From positions 11,816,783 through 11,880,782 of the forward strand of contig NW_021941230.1 in the NCBI RefSeq assembly GCF_902148845.1: DNA of 64,000 nucleotides, read 5' to 3'. The notes beneath the pieces were generated by a model. The model did not search any database. It saw only the letters and a program-made list of their open reading frames with translations, and was not told where the DNA came from. Each line of letters opens with the position of its first letter. Positions within the stretch are counted from its first letter, which is position 1. This stretch comes from Salarias fasciatus. Lineage: Eukaryota > Chordata > Actinopteri > Blenniiformes > Blenniidae. Shown piece by piece: positions 39,901 through 64,000 of the stretch. Position numbers and translations under genes: made by a program.

Positions 39901-40637
39901 GTGGCCTGCGAGCTGGTCAGCGGCCGGGTGCCTTTCCAGGACATGCCTCCCACTCAGGTCGCCTCTCAGGAGCTCCGGATGCTCAGACTCGGAGCAGTCC
40001 GTCGGCGTTTCTTGAAGGATTTGCTTTTCCCGTGTTTAGATGCTGCTTCAGAAGCTGCGCGGCTCCCACTGCTGCCTCCTGGACGTGGCCCCCTTCCCCC
40101 TGGGCGAGCTGGGCGGGTTGAAGGTGTCGAGGTCCGGCGTGGACTCGGGCATCGGGGAGAGTGTGGCCACGGGCAGCCTGACGCACAGCGCCACCGCGCC
40201 CGTCGCCGAGCGGCCCCAGAGCCCCGGGCCCAAGAACCACTCGGCCACGCTGCACAACCTGGTCCAGCTGTGTCTGCAGCAGCAGCCCGAGCGCAGGTGG
40301 GATGGGGGGAACTTTTGGGGGTTTCCATGTAATGTGAGCACAAACGCTGAACTCTGCTGCTGCTGCTGCTGTCTCCGCAGACCGTCAGCGACCGAGCTGC
40401 TGACCCACACCTTCTTCAAACAGGTGGGATTCGTGACTTTCAACAGACCGTGGTAAGTCGAACGGATTGTTGACGCTTTCCGCCTCCCTCCAGGTGAAGA
40501 GGCACACCAGAGACTCCTTCCTCAGCCTCATGTACCCCGCCGTGCCCCTGTCCAGCCCCGAGGACCCCCCGGTGTCCACCCCGCCCGCCCCGTCTGCCAG
40601 CCCAGACTTCCCCGAGGCCGTGTGGGACTTCTCCTAA
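36994..40637 (+). CDS. stradb: STE20-related adaptor beta (pseudokinase)
   Basis: Catalytically inactive kinase fold that activates LKB1 together with MO25. Eleven exons give 423 aa (human STRADB 418): 36994-37005, 37742-37822, 38834-38936, 39016-39137, 39208-39316, 39398-39521, 39597-39768, 39853-39957, 40040-40296, 40381-40423 and 40494-40637. The start [14 protein letters not shown] matches the human MSLLDCFC start. The beta-3 lysine is kept (VAVK, K90). The catalytic HRD aspartate is lost (HRGVKASH) and DFG is replaced by LSG, as in human. [21 protein letters not shown]-type residues and [10 protein letters not shown] are conserved. The C-terminus is VWDFS rather than the WEF end that STRAD proteins use to hold MO25. 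Exon 6 has two in-frame donors six bases apart. Confidence 0.94.
37655..37740 (+). repeat. (CTC)n tract before stradb exon 2
   Basis: A CCT/CTC trinucleotide run (37655-37693), then further CCTCC-rich sequence, runs to the acceptor at 37741. It serves as a very long pyrimidine tract. Upstream, intron 1 (37006-37650) is AT-rich without other features; intron 2 (37823-38833) likewise, ending in a run of about 16 C at the exon-3 acceptor. Confidence 0.85.
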
Positions 40638-41450
40638 CCGGGCCACACAAGAGACAATCACATCAAAGCAATGAGGCCAACTTCTACTGTGCTTTTACTT
40701 TTCAGTCACATCGACTCTGAGCCTTTTGTTTTTAAGTGCTGGATTGGATATTGATTATCCACAATATTGAAAATAGACTGAGCCAAAGGATGGATTAGCA
40801 ATTAAAAGTCCTCCAGGTCCTATTTGAGGTGGGTATGTGAGGGTGGATGTTTTTCCTTCAAAGTGTTATCATATCGTCAAACTGTGAATAGATATATAAC
40901 ATATACGTGCATATATAAATATATATACTCATCTGAGGTTTTCCAGGAGAAATAATAACAGACAACACTCCATTTCATCTGTCTCATATGAACTCTAAAA
41001 ATGCAATGCACACATTTTACAATGCAGTTTCTGAAAACGTGTTATAAATCATCATCTCCCTCCAGTATTAAAAGTCCCGTTGGGATGTTTTCGCCTCACA
41101 TCGACACTACCGGGGCAGAATCACTTCCTCACACTGCTAACTTGATTGATAGAACTACCTGTGGTCTGTTGCCATAAACCTGCACTGTACGTTTCATTTC
41201 TGACAGGAGCAACCGAACTTATCTGTGGGGAGAGGGAAACCTTTTTGATGCCATGTTGATCAGTTCTGTGATCTCCCACAATGCCTTTATGATTTGCGTC
41301 CACAGTACAGTGAACTTTGTGTAACTGTGATAAAGTGTATGAACTGTGACTTGCAGTACATATCAATCCTAGCGGCTGTATGAGCTTTATCTAGTAACAT
41401 TATAAATGAAATATGTATATCTAAAAATTTGATTTACAAACCTTCTGTCT
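40638..41450 (+). other. stradb: stradb 3' UTR (approximate)
   Basis: AT-rich non-coding sequence after the stop. ATTAAA variants at 40801-40806 and 41068-41073 are possible poly-A signals; no canonical AATAAA was found nearby, so the end is not fixed. No other gene seen up to 42.1 kb. Confidence 0.4.
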
Positions 41451-41618
41451 GTCTTTATTGTGTCTTAGTTTTACTTGATTTTTTTTTCATTACATTTTCC
41501 AGGTTTGTTTCTCTTTTTTTCCAGATTTAATTTGTCTTTTTTACCCCAAAAAATACTTTTTCTGATTTTTCCAACTGCCCTTTTCAGTTTCCGGAGTTTG
41601 TTGCTATTCTAATTTTGG

Positions 41619-41632
41619 CCACCAGATGGCAG
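41619..41632 (+). promoter_or_regulatory. CTCF-like motif
   Basis: CCACCAGATGGCAG fits the CTCF core CCASYAGRKGGCRS at every position. It lies between stradb and nbeal1, a typical place for a boundary element. Motif evidence only. Confidence 0.5.
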
Positions 41633-42249
41633 CGTCGCATTAAACCAACCCTTAGCAACCGGCCCCTAACAACCGCGGAGGTCCACATCGACAACGTAAA
41701 GCAGGAAACACTGTCGCAAAGACGTCCAGCGTGAAAAATGAGCCTTACAAGACATGTCACGATAAACAAACCGATAAGGACCACTCTTCTGATTATCGAC
41801 ACTCACAAGAAGCACTCCAGCGGTTTAAATCTGGACGCGCTTCTGTGTACGTGTGTGTTTATTGTGTGTCAATAAATATTGTGCAGTGTGCATCCGGACG
41901 GCCCACCAAATTAAAAGTCAAAAATGACGCGATCGCTTCGTTTGCATGACATATTCAGATAATCATTTTTAATTTTTCCTGGAATGTTTTAATCTTCCAA
42001 AATATATAAGCTGTTTTTTTGTTATATTTGTAGAATTCCACTGGTGTTGCAAAAGACTGCATTGTGCATTTAGGATCATTATAGGTGCATGTTGACAAGT
42101 TCAGTAAGAGCTGATGGAAAAAGTGTATCAAACTGCTTTACTGTTTTCATGTGGCATGCATCTTGTAGCCAAGATCATCTCACCTGAGATCGAGTCCAGA
42201 CCGAAACCAGAGCATTCCAGGATGAGGAGAGTCCAAGGCATTAAGTTGT

Positions 42250-42350
42250 GCGCTCTTATTCTGACACGCTCCCTGACAGGAAGCGGCCGTGCGTCAGATG
42301 ACGTGTTGACGCTAGCTTGGCGCAGCAGTGACAGTTGGTCCCTTCACCAG
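42250..42350 (+). other. nbeal1: probable nbeal1 5' UTR exon
   Basis: CpG-richer sequence ending in CACCAG before the strong donor GTGAGT at 42351. The next coding exon carries the ATG at 42924. The transcription start is not defined; a CRE-like GATGACGTG lies near 42298. Confidence 0.4.
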
Positions 42351-42923
42351 GTGAGTGGTCTTCTCCAACTTATCGACGGTTTTGCCCTCATTGATCACTC
42401 CTGGTTGATTATCGATGGTTTCCACCGGAGTCCGGGGAAGCGGGACGGGCTCGTGCGGACGCGGCGGTTGTGCCACATGAGGAGGAGGAGGAGGAGAAAC
42501 GGGGCTTAAGAAGGAGAAATAGGGTTTTTTTTTTTTTTTTTGACAGCTAGCTTGAGGCTAGGTAAGGTCGAAGAGAGGAGTCCGGTTGGAGATATCCGTC
42601 GGTAACGGGGCGATGAGGGCGTCCGGTCGCGGCTCGCTCGGAGCAGGAGGCTTTGTTAGTGCTGTGGAGCTGAAGCGGGTCCGCCTGGAGCAGCAGCGGC
42701 GGCTCAAAGTGCAGCCTGACTGGAGTCGCCATTTGTTTAAACCGCGTCCATGATTTGTAATTGTGTTGTTGTTCTTCATAGTGGGAATCCTTCCTGCTCC
42801 CCGTGGACCGCACATGGAATAATCCCCCCCTCCCTTTCCACTGTCATGAGGCTGAACTCTGGAGAAGAAGCAGTAGACATGAAGCACCCAGGGAAGTGAC
42901 CTGTGTCCACTTCACTGGGCACC

Positions 42924-64000
<21,077 letters not shown>

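Overview
The window is vertebrate nuclear DNA, almost certainly from a teleost fish. Genes are split by short introns with canonical GT-AG borders. (TG)n/(CA)n, poly-C and poly-G tracts are abundant, and there are tRNA-derived SINE, hAT-like and LINE fragments. The proteins are clear vertebrate orthologues. I cannot name the species.

Layout. About 1-34 kb is read from the minus strand: the 5' half of a collagen XXVIII-type gene (col28a1-like, running off the left edge); 3.7 kb of gene-free DNA; a RING/B-box/coiled-coil/SPRY TRIM E3 ligase gene; pspc1 (paraspeckle component 1); atp5f1b (mitochondrial ATP synthase beta); and trak2 (kinesin/dynein adaptor for mitochondria). About 36.6-64 kb is read from the plus strand: stradb (pseudokinase partner of LKB1) and nbeal1 (BEACH-WD40 giant, running off the right edge).

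Exon models were built by hand from homology plus GT-AG borders, and the reading-frame phase was checked across every junction. The models give about 517 aa for atp5f1b, 523 for pspc1, 423 for stradb, 794 for the TRIM, 997 for one trak2 isoform, and 49 coding exons (about 2,575 codons) of nbeal1. UTR exons and transcription starts are inferred only.

Context. trak2, stradb and nbeal1 also lie together in human 2q33, with trak2 and stradb divergent, so the right half is conserved vertebrate linkage. The human relatives of col28a1, pspc1 and atp5f1b are on other chromosomes, so the left half is a fish-specific neighbourhood. The genes are unrelated and do not form a functional cluster, although atp5f1b and trak2 both concern mitochondria.

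I found no new biological system. The observations most worth checking are: several in-frame candidate first exons of trak2; a run of eleven symmetric phase-1 mini-exons in the TRIM linker; UG repeats serving as 3' splice-site tracts in several genes; a promoter-like block inside nbeal1; and the altered C-terminal motif of stradb.
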